From: Actinoplanes subtropicus
GTDB taxonomy: Bacteria > Actinomycetota > Actinomycetes > Mycobacteriales > Micromonosporaceae
Assembly (NCBI RefSeq): GCF_000721705.1
Contig: NZ_JOJL01000008.1
Location: forward strand, 248,001-312,000
Reading direction: 5' to 3'
Length of the DNA stretch: 64,000 nt
A program made the position numbers and the translations under genes. A model generated the notes under the pieces. It did no database searches, was not told the DNA's origin, and worked only from the letters and a program-made list of their open reading frames with translations. Shown one piece after another: positions 1-8,473 of the stretch (position 1 is the first letter of the stretch; the number at the start of each line of letters is the position of its first letter).

Positions 1-1
1 G

Positions 2-3000
2 AACAACAACAAGATTCAGCTGTCCGCGTGCAACAACGGCACCGCACAGAAGTTCCGTCCGGGCGTCATGGCGAACTACCTGGACGGCACACTGATCAAC
101 ACGGGTACGAACCGGTGCCTCGACCTCAACGGCAGCAACGTCGTCCTGAACGCCTGCACCAGCGGCAAGGCGAACCAGCACTGGCAGTGGCAGAGCACGA
201 CCGGCAACACCCGGCTCTACAACGTGGGCGCGAAGAAGTGCCTGAACTTCGCGACGGCGACCAGCGGCCTCCAGGCGACCGTGCAAGCCTGCAGCGGCGG
301 CACCACCCAGCAGTTGGTGTCCGCGCAGGACAACACCAGCACCGGCACCGGGAACGACCAGCTGGACTGGCCGAAGGCGGCCGACTTCACCTACGCGGCC
401 AACGAGATCAAGAACGCGCAGACCCGGGCCGCCGCCCAGCTGACCATCGCGAACAACGCCTCGGCCGACGCGCAGACCCAGGCCACCGCGGTCACCACCG
501 CGCAGAACGCCGCGGCGGCCATCGCGACCGCCAACGACTACCCGGTGGGGCGGGGCCTCGCGTACGCCCAGCAGTCGGCGCAGGTCACCAAGGCCTCGGC
601 GGCCGGCGCGGCGGCGGCCGCGAAGGCGACCGCCACCGCGCTACAGGCCACCAAGGCGGCGGTCGCCGACTCGGCGACGCTGATCTCGCTGGCCCAGACC
701 CAGGCCAAGGCCATGCAGGCCGAGTACGCGAAGAACGCCGCGCAGGAGGCGGCCCGGCAGGCCAAGGCCGAGGCCGACTCGGCGGCGGCCGAGGCCCAGG
801 CGGCGGCGGCCGACGCGGCCACCGCCAAGGCCAAGCGGGCGGTTGCCGAGCAGGCCCGGGCCACCGCCCAGGTCGCCGCGGACAAGGCCGCCGCGCAGCG
901 CCAGATCGCCGAGCAGCAGCGGCAGGTCGCGGCCCAGCAGCGGGCGATCGCCGAGCAGAAGCACGCCGAGGCGTCGGCCGCCGACGCGGACGCGCAACGC
1001 CAGCAGGGGATAGCCGCCTCCGCGCGGCAACAGGCCGAGGCCGACGCGCAGACCGCCGCCGACCGTGACTTCGACGCGCAGAGCGCGGCCAACCAGGCCC
1101 GGATCTACCGGGAGACCGCCGAGAACGCGGCCCGCCAGCGGGACGCGCTCGCCTCCCGGGCGGCGGCCATGCAGTCGCGGGCCAACGCGGACGACGGCAC
1201 CGACGACGCGGCCGCGTCCCGGCAGGCGGCCAACGACGCGCAGGCCGCGGCCGATCAGGGCAAGGCCGCGGCGGACAAGGCCCAGCAGGACGCCGACACC
1301 GCCACGGCGGCGGCCGAGGCGGCTCGCGAGGCGGCCACCCGGGCGCACGCCGCGGCCGCCCGCTCGCTGGCCGCCGCGAACGAGGCCGACAAGCAGGTCG
1401 CGGTCACCCGGGCGGCGATGCTGACCGCGCACTCGGCGGCGGCCGACGCGCTGGCCGCGGCCAAGGACGCCAAGACGCACGCGGACAACGCCGACGCCGA
1501 TGCCGCCGCGGCCGCCGCCGACATGCGGGCCGCGGCCCAGCAGGCGGCCGCCGCCAAGACGGCCGCCGACGCGGCGGTGGCCCAGAGCGCGATCACCGCG
1601 GGCCGGGCGTACGCGACCGCCCAGGCCGCGGTGGCCGCCCGCGACTCGGCCGCCCAGGTGGCCGCGCCCGCCAACACCGCCGTCGGTCTCGGCGCGCCGT
1701 TCGTCGACCGGGACTCGGCCGCGGCGCTGGCCGTACTGGTCGGGCAGGGCGCGCTGACCGTCGCCCAGCAGCAGGCCGCGGCCGCGCAGGCTCGCTCCGA
1801 CGAGGCCAACACGGCCGCCGCCAACGCCTCGGCGCTGGCCGCCGCGGCCACCGGCGACGCCAAGATCGCCGCGCAGGCCGCCGCGGACGCCGCCACCAGC
1901 GCGGCCGCCGCGGCCAAGTCCGCCCGGGACGCCCGCGCCTCGGCGGCGGCCGCGGCGAACGACGCGGCCGCGGCGGCGACCGCGGCCGCGGCGACCTCGA
2001 CGCTGAACGCGCAGGCCGAGCGGGACGCGGCGGCGGCCCACGCGGCCGCCACCGCGGCGGAGGGGGACGCCGACGCGGCCGACTCGGAGGCCGACGCCGC
2101 CGAGCGGGACGCCGCCTCGGCCCGGGCCGCCGCGGCCCAGGCCCGGTCGGACGCCGACGCCGCGCAGAAGGCGGCCGACGCGGCCGACAAGTCCGCCGAC
2201 GACGCCGAGGCGGCCGCGGCCCGTGCCCGCGCCGACGCCGAGGCCGCGGAGAAGGCCGCCAGCGACGCCGAGAAGGCCGCCCAGGACCAGGACGACAAGC
2301 GGCAGCTGATCGGCAGCTACGACGGCGGCTACATGTTCCTGGAGATCGCCCCGGTCGGCGACATCAACGTGCAGACCGGCCAGTTGACGTGCACGGCCAA
2401 GCCGACCTGCGACGTCGACGTCCCGGTGCACATGACCGGCACGCTCGCCTACAACGTGGTGGTCTGCCAGTACCAGGGCACGACCGGTGCGCTCTGCGAA
2501 CGGGTGCAGCTCGACACCAAGCCGTTCGACGCGAACATCACCAAGCACGTGCACCTCGACGTGCGCGAGGTGATGGCCTCGTCGCTGCGGAACGTGGTCA
2601 ACATGGCGGTCGGCGACTTCATCGGCTGCGGCAAGTACATCTGGCAGAACCACGGGCTCAACGGCGACTGCGCGTGGGCGGCGGCCAACTTCATCCCGTA
2701 CGAGAAGCTGTTCGCCTGGGCCAAGGCGATCTTCGCGGTCAAGGTCGCGGCGCGGACCGGCGAGGGACTGGGCGAGGCGTTCGACGGTCTCAAGGCCGCC
2801 GACTTCGACATCAACTCGCTCATCAAGATCGAAAACGACATCGACGCCGACATCACCAAGGCGTGCGCGACGCAGAGCTTCGACGCGGCGACGCCGGTGC
2901 TGATGGCCGACGGCAGCCGGAAACCGATCGAACGGGTCGCGGTCGGCGCCCGGGTCGCCGGCGGCGTGGTGACCAAGACGTTCCGTACCCACGACACCGA

Positions 3001-3658
3001 CCTGGTCGATGTGGTGGTCACCGGCGGCGCGGTCATCCACACCACCAGCAAGCACCCGTTCTGGAGCGCGTCGGACGACCGGTGGATCGGGGCGGCCGCG
3101 CTCGCGCCCGGCACGGCGCTGCGATCCGACGACGGCGCGCCGGTCACCGTCGCGGCCGTCTCGCCGGTCCCCGGCGGCCGGGACATGTACGACCTGACGG
3201 TCGAGGATGCGCACACGTTCTACGTGTTCGCCGGCGACCACGCGATCCTGGTGCACAACGTCAGCTGCGACGCCATCGACCTCGGCGACGGGCTGTACCA
3301 GTACCCCGACGGCTCGATCCGGGACGCGGCCGGCCACTTCGCGAGCAGCGACGGCACCCGGGTCGGCGCCGCGGCCGAGCGGAAGGTGATGGACGACCTC
3401 GAGGACGAGGGCCACACCGTGATCCGCAGTCAGGTGGCGGTCCGCGGCAACGGCAACCAGCTGCGTTACTACGACTGCGCGATCGACCTGGGCAATGGCG
3501 AGATCATCGGCATCGAGGTGAAGAGCGGCACGGCGACCCGGGGCCCCGCGCAGCGGGCGTTCGACGACTGGGTCCAGGCGGGCAACCATCCGACGACCGT
3601 GGGCAAGTACGCTGGCCAGTACAAGGTCGTCGGCGTCCAAGAGATCAAAGTGCCGTGA
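2..3658 (+). CDS. Polymorphic toxin, ricin-lectin / helical stalk / Hint / PD-(D/E)xK nuclease (5' partial)
   Basis: The reading frame is open from base 2, so the gene starts upstream; residue numbers here count from the internal ATG at 68. Residues before about 95 hold the last part of a ricin-type beta-trefoil (CLDLNG, QHWQW). About 100-745 is an Ala-rich, heptad-like helical stalk with short ALF-like repeats. A pretoxin region follows, then a Hint domain from Cys933 to His1063-Asn1064 (ends LVHNV), which in this family self-cleaves to free the tip. The last 130 residues look like a restriction-endonuclease fold, with Asp1136 and Glu1150-x-Lys1152 as likely metal and catalytic residues (GIEVKSG). 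This is the usual layout of secreted contact toxins; the secretion signal lies outside the window. The nuclease call is inferred from the D...ExK pattern. The gene after it is the likely immunity gene. Confidence 0.85.
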   Translation, partial: NNNKIQLSACNNGTAQKFRPGVMANYLDGTLINTGTNRCLDLNGSNVVLNACTSGKANQHWQWQSTTGNTRLYNVGAKKCLNFATATSGLQATVQACSGGTTQQLVSAQDNTSTGTGNDQLDWPKAADFTYAANEIKNAQTRAAAQLTIANNASADAQTQATAVTTAQNAAAAIATANDYPVGRGLAYAQQSAQVTKASAAGAAAAAKATATALQATKAAVADSATLISLAQTQAKAMQAEYAKNAAQEAARQAKAEADSAAAEAQAAAADAATAKAKRAVAEQARATAQVAADKAAAQRQIAEQQRQVAAQQRAIAEQKHAEASAADADAQRQQGIAASARQQAEADAQTAADRDFDAQSAANQARIYRETAENAARQRDALASRAAAMQSRANADDGTDDAAASRQAANDAQAAADQGKAAADKAQQDADTATAAAEAAREAATRAHAAAARSLAAANEADKQVAVTRAAMLTAHSAAADALAAAKDAKTHADNADADAAAAAADMRAAAQQAAAAKTAADAAVAQSAITAGRAYATAQAAVAARDSAAQVAAPANTAVGLGAPFVDRDSAAALAVLVGQGALTVAQQQAAAAQARSDEANTAAANASALAAAATGDAKIAAQAAADAATSAAAAAKSARDARASAAAAANDAAAAATAAAATSTLNAQAERDAAAAHAAATAAEGDADAADSEADAAERDAASARAAAAQARSDADAAQKAADAADKSADDAEAAAARARADAEAAEKAASDAEKAAQDQDDKRQLIGSYDGGYMFLEIAPVGDINVQTGQLTCTAKPTCDVDVPVHMTGTLAYNVVVCQYQGTTGALCERVQLDTKPFDANITKHVHLDVREVMASSLRNVVNMAVGDFIGCGKYIWQNHGLNGDCAWAAANFIPYEKLFAWAKAIFAVKVAARTGEGLGEAFDGLKAADFDINSLIKIENDIDADITKACATQSFDAATPVLMADGSRKPIERVAVGARVAGGVVTKTFRTHDTDLVDVVVTGGAVIHTTSKHPFWSASDDRWIGAAALAPGTALRSDDGAPVTVAAVSPVPGGRDMYDLTVEDAHTFYVFAGDHAILVHNVSCDAIDLGDGLYQYPDGSIRDAAGHFASSDGTRVGAAAERKVMDDLEDEGHTVIRSQVAVRGNGNQLRYYDCAIDLGNGEIIGIEVKSGTATRGPAQRAFDDWVQAGNHPTTVGKYAGQYKVVGVQEIKVP

Positions 3659-3670
3659 GGTTCCGCTGCC

Positions 3671-4678
3671 ATGACAACTGACCGTGCGACGGCCGCCGCC
3701 TGGCTTCGCGAGGTGGCCGCTGACCGGTGGGATGCGCTGCTCGCCGCCCAGGGCTTCAGCCGGTCGGCCACCGGGCTGGATTATGTCCGCAAGGTGGCCG
3801 ACGGCGGCCGCCAGCGCCTCCACCTCGATCTGGAGAGGCGCGCCTGGGGCATCCACCTGTCGCTGCGGGCGACGGTGGCGTTCCCCGAGGTGGCGAAGCT
3901 GGCGATCCGCCTGCTCGGGCCGGCGGCGGGCGCCTTCGGCAGGTCGAACGTGGTCGACATGGGCCTGCTCGACACCCTCGACCCGAAGGCTCCGATGTGG
4001 ACGTTCGAGACGCGGGAGGGCCTGGCGGCGCTCGCGCCGGAGGTCGACGGTTACCTGCTCGACCCGATGGTGCCCTTCCTCGAGGCGCGGGCGACGGTGG
4101 CGGCCTTCGCCGAGGCCAAGCGCGCGGCCTGGCTGGCGTCCGCGCGGCCCGGCGGGACGGGCAACCACGCGGTCGTCGTGGCGGCCGCCGATCTGGTGCT
4201 GGGCGAGGCGGGGAAGGCGCTGAGCATCCTCGAGCAGGCGTATCCGCCCGGCACGCCAGGCCGCGAGGTGTATGCCGAGGCGTTCACCGTGCTGCGCGAA
4301 CTGGCCCCCGACGCCGAGCCGCCCGCGCCGGCCGCGCCGGCGACGCTGCGGTTCGAGCTCTCCACGGCGAACTCGCTGGTCGGCGTCCCGGTGCCGAACC
4401 CGGGGCCGGAGCAGATCGAGCGGGTCGTGCGCAACCTCAACGAAGACCGGTTCTATACGCTGCTGCAGCGCTCCGACGGCGTCTACGCCCAGGTCGGCGT
4501 CGGCCCCAAGGCGGCGGCCGGCCCCGGCGAGTACGCCCTCGAACACCGCGACGGCCCGGCCGGCGAACAGCTCCGCGCCGACACGACCAACCAGGACGAG
4601 GCGGTCCGCTTCCTACAGAGCTTCCGATCCGGCGAGGACTGGCGCGGCGCCCACACCTGGCGCCGCCTCGACCTGTAG
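3671..4678 (+). CDS. Probable immunity protein for the upstream toxin
   Basis: A 335-residue, signal-less soluble protein starting 12 bp after the toxin stop, same strand, so co-expression is likely. Residues 1-180 resemble the DUF4304-type fold found in some immunity proteins (alternating strands around LDYVRKVADGG and RQRLHLDLERRAWG). Residues about 215-335 look like a second small alpha/beta domain (ERVVRNLNEDRFYTLLQRS, then DEAVRFLQSFRSGEDW). I do not recognise a catalytic motif. Assignment rests on position directly after a toxin tip and on a two-domain form seen in immunity genes; it is an inference. The last 196 bp overlap antisense the extended 3' end of the minus-strand metallo-beta-lactamase-fold gene. 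Confidence 0.55.
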   Translation: MTTDRATAAAWLREVAADRWDALLAAQGFSRSATGLDYVRKVADGGRQRLHLDLERRAWGIHLSLRATVAFPEVAKLAIRLLGPAAGAFGRSNVVDMGLLDTLDPKAPMWTFETREGLAALAPEVDGYLLDPMVPFLEARATVAAFAEAKRAAWLASARPGGTGNHAVVVAAADLVLGEAGKALSILEQAYPPGTPGREVYAEAFTVLRELAPDAEPPAPAAPATLRFELSTANSLVGVPVPNPGPEQIERVVRNLNEDRFYTLLQRSDGVYAQVGVGPKAAAGPGEYALEHRDGPAGEQLRADTTNQDEAVRFLQSFRSGEDWRGAHTWRRLDL

Positions 4679-5976
4679 CCCCCGCGCCGGTCTGCGCCGC
4701 GTCGGGTCGTGTCGGGCCGCGCCCGTGTCGGGCGGGCTGCGCCTGTGCCGGGCGGCCCGCGTCGGATCGCGCGGGTCCGCGCCGCGCCCGTGTCGGGCCG
4801 CGTCGGATCGCGCCCGCGTCGGACCGCGCCGGTCCGTGTCGGGCCGCAACGCCGGGCCGCAGCGCGCCGGGTCGCAACGCCGGGTCGCGACGCGCCGGGT
4901 CGCGCCCGGATCGCGCCGCGTCGGACCGCGCCGGTCCGTGTCGGGCCGCAACGCCGGGCAGCAGCGCACCGGGCCGCAACGCCGGGCCGCACCCGGATCG
5001 CGCCGCGTCGGATCGCGCCGCGTCGGATCGCGCCGCGTCGGATCGCGCCGCGTCGGATCGCGCCGCGTCGGGCCGCGCCGCGTCGGACCCGTGTCGGGCC
5101 GGGCCACGTCAGCCTGGGCGAGGGCCGCGACGGGATTGGGCGAGGGCCGCGACGGGATTGGGCGAGGGCCGCGACGGGGCTGGGCGAGGGCCGCGACGGG
5201 GCGTGGGAGACGGCCAGTGTGGTGCCTCGGGCGATCACCTCCTCGACGACGCGGCGGCGGGTTGCGCGGGCCTGGTCGGGGGCCATGTCGCTCGCGTACG
5301 CCAAATCGGGGTTGAGCAGTTGAATGATGTGGACGGCCAGATCGCCGGCCACCAGGAGACTCTCGGTGCCGTCCTCGGCGAGGACCGACTGGTGACCTGG
5401 GGTATGGCCGGGCGTCGCCACGACGCGGACGCCCTCGCCCAGCTGTGCGTCGCCGGACAGCACCTGGAGGCGGCCCTGGGCCAGGAGCGGCTCGATCAGC
5501 ACGTCATACTGCCCGGCCTTGTCGCGGTTGGCCTTGTACACGTCGACGTCGGCCTGCTGCACCACGACCCGGGCGGCGGTGAACGGCGAATCGCGCGGGA
5601 CGGCCCAGCCCACGTGGTCGTTGTGCAGGTGGGTCAGGACGATCGCGGTGACCTCGGACGGGTCGATGCCGGCCGCCGCCAGCTCGGCGGGCAGGTGGCC
5701 GGGAACCGGCGCCCAGTCGGCGGCCAGCGAGCCGGCCGGCCCGATGCCCGCGTCGACCAGGGTGACCGGACCCGCGCCGTACCGAATCGCGTAGCTCCGG
5801 AAGCGCAACCACCACTCCCCGCCGGAGGTCGCGGCGGCCGGATCGGCCGCGTCGGCGGCCGCCCACTGAGCGGGCGACGCGTCGGGGAACGCCTCGGCGC
5901 GGGGCAGGAAGAACGGGCCCGAGGCATCCTCGAGCGCGACGATCGTGAGGTTTCCGACCCGGTGCGTCAGTGGCAT
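4483..5976 (-). CDS. Metallo-beta-lactamase-fold hydrolase with repeat-derived C-terminal tail
   Basis: Start ATG at 5976 (MPLTHRVGN). The first ~260 residues are a clear MBL-fold enzyme: zinc motif THLHNDHVGW, TPGHTPGHQSV for the next ligand, VAGDLAVH supplying the bridging Asp, and SHAP for the last His. Such proteins (MBL-fold hydrolases, lactonase-like) are normally about 270-300 residues. Here, after SHAP, the frame enters the 22-bp and 15-bp repeats and continues for about 240 Arg/Pro-rich residues to a stop at 4483, inside the 3' end of the convergent immunity gene. The usual C-terminal helix appears replaced, so the protein may be truncated in function or the annotated tail may not be stable. 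Substrate unknown. Confidence 0.7.
   Translation of the reverse strand: MPLTHRVGNLTIVALEDASGPFFLPRAEAFPDASPAQWAAADAADPAAATSGGEWWLRFRSYAIRYGAGPVTLVDAGIGPAGSLAADWAPVPGHLPAELAAAGIDPSEVTAIVLTHLHNDHVGWAVPRDSPFTAARVVVQQADVDVYKANRDKAGQYDVLIEPLLAQGRLQVLSGDAQLGEGVRVVATPGHTPGHQSVLAEDGTESLLVAGDLAVHIIQLLNPDLAYASDMAPDQARATRRRVVEEVIARGTTLAVSHAPSRPSPSPVAALAQSRRGPRPIPSRPSPRLTWPGPTRVRRGAARRGAIRRGAIRRGAIRRGAIRRGAIRVRPGVAARCAAARRCGPTRTGAVRRGAIRARPGASRPGVATRRAAARRCGPTRTGAVRRGRDPTRPDTGAARTRAIRRGPPGTGAARPTRARPDTTRRGADRRGGYRSRRRQVWAPRQSSPDRKLCRKRTASSWLVVSARSCSPAGPSRCSRAYSPGPAAALGPTPTWA
4680..5202. repeat. GC-rich tandem repeat block (15-bp and 22-bp units)
   Basis: Between the immunity gene and the recognisable part of the metallo-beta-lactamase gene lies about 520 bp of degenerate repeats built on GGATCGCGCC/GCGTC and GGGCCGCAACGCC words. 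Two regular arrays stand out: five identical 15-mers (GGATCGCGCCGCGTC) at 4995-5069 with a sixth variant to 5084, and four 22-mers (TGGGCGAGGGCCGCGACGG plus GAT or GGC) at 5115-5202. The minus-strand frame remains open through the block, giving an Arg/Pro-rich tail. Confidence 0.9.
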
Positions 5977-6126
5977 GGGGAGATTTCTATCGCGTGCCCG
6001 GGTCGCCGCGCGTGCCCATTTGCCAAGCTGTGGATAACTCCAGGTCGGGGGCGGTCGACGATCTTCTCCGGTCGGGCAGTACGCTCGTACTGCTAAACAC
6101 GGTTTTCGGGAGAGGAGCGCCGGCCG

Positions 6127-7341
6127 ATGGCGAAAATCAAGGTCACAAACCCGGTCGTGGAGCTCGACGGCGACGAGATGACCCGGATCATCTGGAAGCA
6201 GATCCGGGAGCAGCTGATCCTGCCCTACCTCGATGTCCCCCTCGAGTACTACGACCTGTCGATCCAGCACCGCGACGAGACCGACGACCAGGTGACGATC
6301 GACGCGGCCAACGCCATCAAGCGGCACGGCGTCGGCGTGAAATGCGCCACGATCACCCCCGACGAGGCCCGCGTCGAGGAGTTCGGCCTCAAGAAGATGT
6401 GGCGCTCGCCGAACGGCACCATCCGCAACATCCTCGGCGGCGTGGTCTTCCGTGAGCCGATCATCATGCAGAACGTACCGAGGCTCGTGCCCGGCTGGAC
6501 CAAGCCGATCATCATCGGCCGGCACGCGCACGGCGACCAGTACAAGGCGACCGACTTCGTGGCCCCGTCGGCCGGCAAGTTCACCATGACCTTCACCCCG
6601 GCGGACGGCTCGGCACCGATCGAGTTCCACGTCGCCGACTTCCCGCAGGGCGGCGTCGGCATGGGCATGTACAACTTCGACGAGTCGATCCGCGACTTCG
6701 CGCGCGCCTCGTTCCGCTACGGCCTGGCCCGCGACTACCCGGTCTACCTCTCCACCAAGAACACGATCCTGAAGGCGTACGACGGCCGGTTCAAGGACCT
6801 GTTCGCCGAGATCTTCGAGACCGAGTTCGCCGACCAGTTCGCCAAGGCCGGCCTCACCTACGAGCACCGGCTGATCGACGACATGGTCGCCGCCGCGCTG
6901 AAGTGGGCGGGCGGCTACGTCTGGGCCTGCAAGAACTACGACGGTGACGTGCAGTCCGACACCGTGGCCCAGGGCTTCGGCTCGCTCGGCCTGATGACCA
7001 GCGTCCTGATGACGCCGGACGGCAAGACCGTGGAGGCCGAGGCCGCGCACGGCACGGTCACCCGGCACTACCGCCAGTGGCAGAAGGGCGAGAAGACGTC
7101 GACCAACCCGATCGCGTCGATCTTCGCCTGGACGGGCGGCCTCAAGCACCGCGGCGTGCTCGACGGCACTCCCGAGGTCAGCCAGTTCGCCGAGACGCTC
7201 GAGCAGGTCTGCGTCGAGACCGTCGAGGGCGGCCAGATGACCAAGGACCTCGCGCTCCTGATCTCGCGCGACGCCCCCTGGCTCACCACCGACGAGTTCA
7301 TGAACGCCTTGGACGAGAACCTGGCCCGCAAACTCGCCTGA
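6127..7341 (+). CDS. icd: NADP-dependent isocitrate dehydrogenase
   Basis: A 404-residue enzyme converting isocitrate to 2-oxoglutarate and CO2 with NADPH formation in the TCA cycle. It is the dimeric, eukaryote-like class seen in mycobacteria, not the E. coli class: [20 protein letters not shown] at the N-terminus, substrate-phosphate-binding region [25 protein letters not shown], and the metal-binding helix [10 protein letters not shown] followed by [22 protein letters not shown] lies near the cofactor site. Length is normal. GGAGAGGAG lies 10-18 bp upstream of the ATG. The gene is divergent from the MBL-fold gene across a 150-bp gap and is followed by a hairpin. Confidence 0.97.
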   Translation: MAKIKVTNPVVELDGDEMTRIIWKQIREQLILPYLDVPLEYYDLSIQHRDETDDQVTIDAANAIKRHGVGVKCATITPDEARVEEFGLKKMWRSPNGTIRNILGGVVFREPIIMQNVPRLVPGWTKPIIIGRHAHGDQYKATDFVAPSAGKFTMTFTPADGSAPIEFHVADFPQGGVGMGMYNFDESIRDFARASFRYGLARDYPVYLSTKNTILKAYDGRFKDLFAEIFETEFADQFAKAGLTYEHRLIDDMVAAALKWAGGYVWACKNYDGDVQSDTVAQGFGSLGLMTSVLMTPDGKTVEAEAAHGTVTRHYRQWQKGEKTSTNPIASIFAWTGGLKHRGVLDGTPEVSQFAETLEQVCVETVEGGQMTKDLALLISRDAPWLTTDEFMNALDENLARKLA

Positions 7342-7351
7342 TCTTTTGCCG

Positions 7352-7377
7352 GCCGCCGGCTCACCCGAGCCGGCGGC
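7352..7377 (+). terminator. Hairpin after icd
   Basis: Ten base pairs of perfect stem (GCCGCCGGCT / AGCCGGCGGC) close a 6-nt loop CACCCG, 10 bp after the icd stop. There is no T-run, which is common for actinobacterial terminators. Confidence 0.6.
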
Positions 7378-7449
7378 TTGACGGCGAGATCCTCGTCGTT
7401 GCTCGCCGAGGTCGGGCTCCTGACCGGCGCAAAGCCGCCACTCACTGGC

Positions 7450-7598
7450 TTACTGCGAGCTGGCTTACTGCGAGTTGGGTTACTGCGAGCTGGCTTACTG
7501 CGAGTTGGGTTACTGCGAGTTGGGTTACTGCGAGTTGGGTTACTGCGAGCTGGGTTACTGCGAGCTGTCTTCTGCGAGCTGGCTTACCGCGAGAATCG
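7450..7598. repeat. 15-bp tandem repeat array
   Basis: Eight in-phase copies of a 15-mer, TTACTGCGAG(C/T)TGG(C/G), run from 7450 to 7569, followed by a 14-bp and a diverged 15-bp copy to about 7598. The copies differ mainly at two C/T and C/G positions. All frames are open in places, but no start or gene context supports a protein. The array sits between icd and a convergent minus-strand gene. Confidence 0.93.
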
Positions 7599-7895
7599 TG
7601 ACCTAGTTGTCCGACTTTATGCTTATGCGGCAAATCGCATGTTTAAAGTAGTAACCGGTGGTAATAGGCGCTCGTTCTTCCCAGCGAAACACGGACGCTG
7701 GTCGTGTCGCCGAGGGCTTCGCCCAGCCGATGGCCGCCTTGTCCCGGGCGCCCCGGTTCCCCCCGGTCAAAAGGCGCGATCAGCACCTTCCTCGCGGGGG
7801 GCCTTGTCCCGGGCCCCCCGCCCCTAATGAGCACTCGTCGCGCGCAGTGGGCCAGCCGTTCCAGCTCATGGGCATGCGTCCCGCATGCTGAGGGC
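7599..7895. other. Intergenic segment with AT-rich patch and hairpin
   Basis: No gene is supported here. 7600-7680 is much richer in A/T than its surroundings and includes ATGCG-GCAAAT-CGCAT, a small inverted repeat. Further on, a 13-mer CCTTGTCCCGGGC occurs twice (about 7738 and 7802), the second time inside a perfect 8-bp stem, GGGGGGCC / GGCCCCCC (7796-7819, loop 7804-7811). The hairpin may end transcription of the convergent minus-strand gene at 7896. Confidence 0.5.
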
Positions 7896-8429
7896 CTACT
7901 GACCGATGCGGCCGTCGATCCGCTCGCGGAGGAAGTCGGCGTGGCCGTTGTGCCGGGCGTACTCCTCGATCATGTGGACGAGCACCTCACGCAAGGCCAG
8001 TCCGCCGTCGCCGAGGTAGCCGAGATCGTCGATCGAGTCGACGTAGTCCTCGGCGAACGCGATCTCCGACCGCCACCTGTCGAAGGCATCCTTGACCACC
8101 TCGGGATCGGCGGTCGCGCCATGGAAGTCGAAGTCGCGGTCATCGGAAAGGCGGTAGTGGCGGGGCACCTGGAAGCCGGCCATGTGCACCCGGAACCAGC
8201 TCTGCTCGACGCCGGCCATGTGCCGCACGAGGCCAAGCAGCGAGACCGGCGACGGCTCGACCGACCTGGCCGCCAGTTGCGAGGCGTCCAGGTCGGCGCA
8301 CTTGAGCTCGAGCGTCAGCCGCTGATCGCGCAGGTACCCGATCAAGGTGTCCCGCTCGCCGACGAACCCGCCGTCGGTGCGCGGGTCCTCGTCGGGCGGG
8401 ACGAACATGTTGGACCAGGCGAATCCCAT
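7896..8429 (-). CDS. DinB-fold (DUF664) protein
   Basis: A 177-residue four-helix-bundle protein of the DinB/DUF664 group. Visible hallmarks are the N-terminal ERDTLIGYLRDQRLTLELKC segment, LLGLVRHMAGVEQSWF carrying the first metal-ligand His, and the C-terminal VLVHMIEEYARHNGHADFLR with further His. These proteins are metal-binding and some are thiol-dependent transferases using mycothiol or bacillithiol; this one's substrate is unknown. An alternative start is the internal Met at 8408. It stands alone at the end of the deoR-galT minus-strand run. Confidence 0.85.
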   Translation of the reverse strand: MGFAWSNMFVPPDEDPRTDGGFVGERDTLIGYLRDQRLTLELKCADLDASQLAARSVEPSPVSLLGLVRHMAGVEQSWFRVHMAGFQVPRHYRLSDDRDFDFHGATADPEVVKDAFDRWRSEIAFAEDYVDSIDDLGYLGDGGLALREVLVHMIEEYARHNGHADFLRERIDGRIGQ

Positions 8430-8473
8430 AACTCCTACCCTCTAGCAGGGAATCGCGCAAAGCAACCACGATC

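Noticed and set aside
641..4546. 1301-residue open frame on the minus strand
   Set aside because: Mirror frame of the Ala-rich toxin gene; Arg/Gly/Val-rich, no family likeness and covers two well-supported plus genes.
5977..7149. Upstream extension of the MBL-fold frame through icd
   Set aside because: It is antisense to icd and low in family likeness; the real start is the ATG at 5976.
7450..7598. CRISPR array
   Set aside because: Units are contiguous 15-mers with no spacers and no cas genes nearby.
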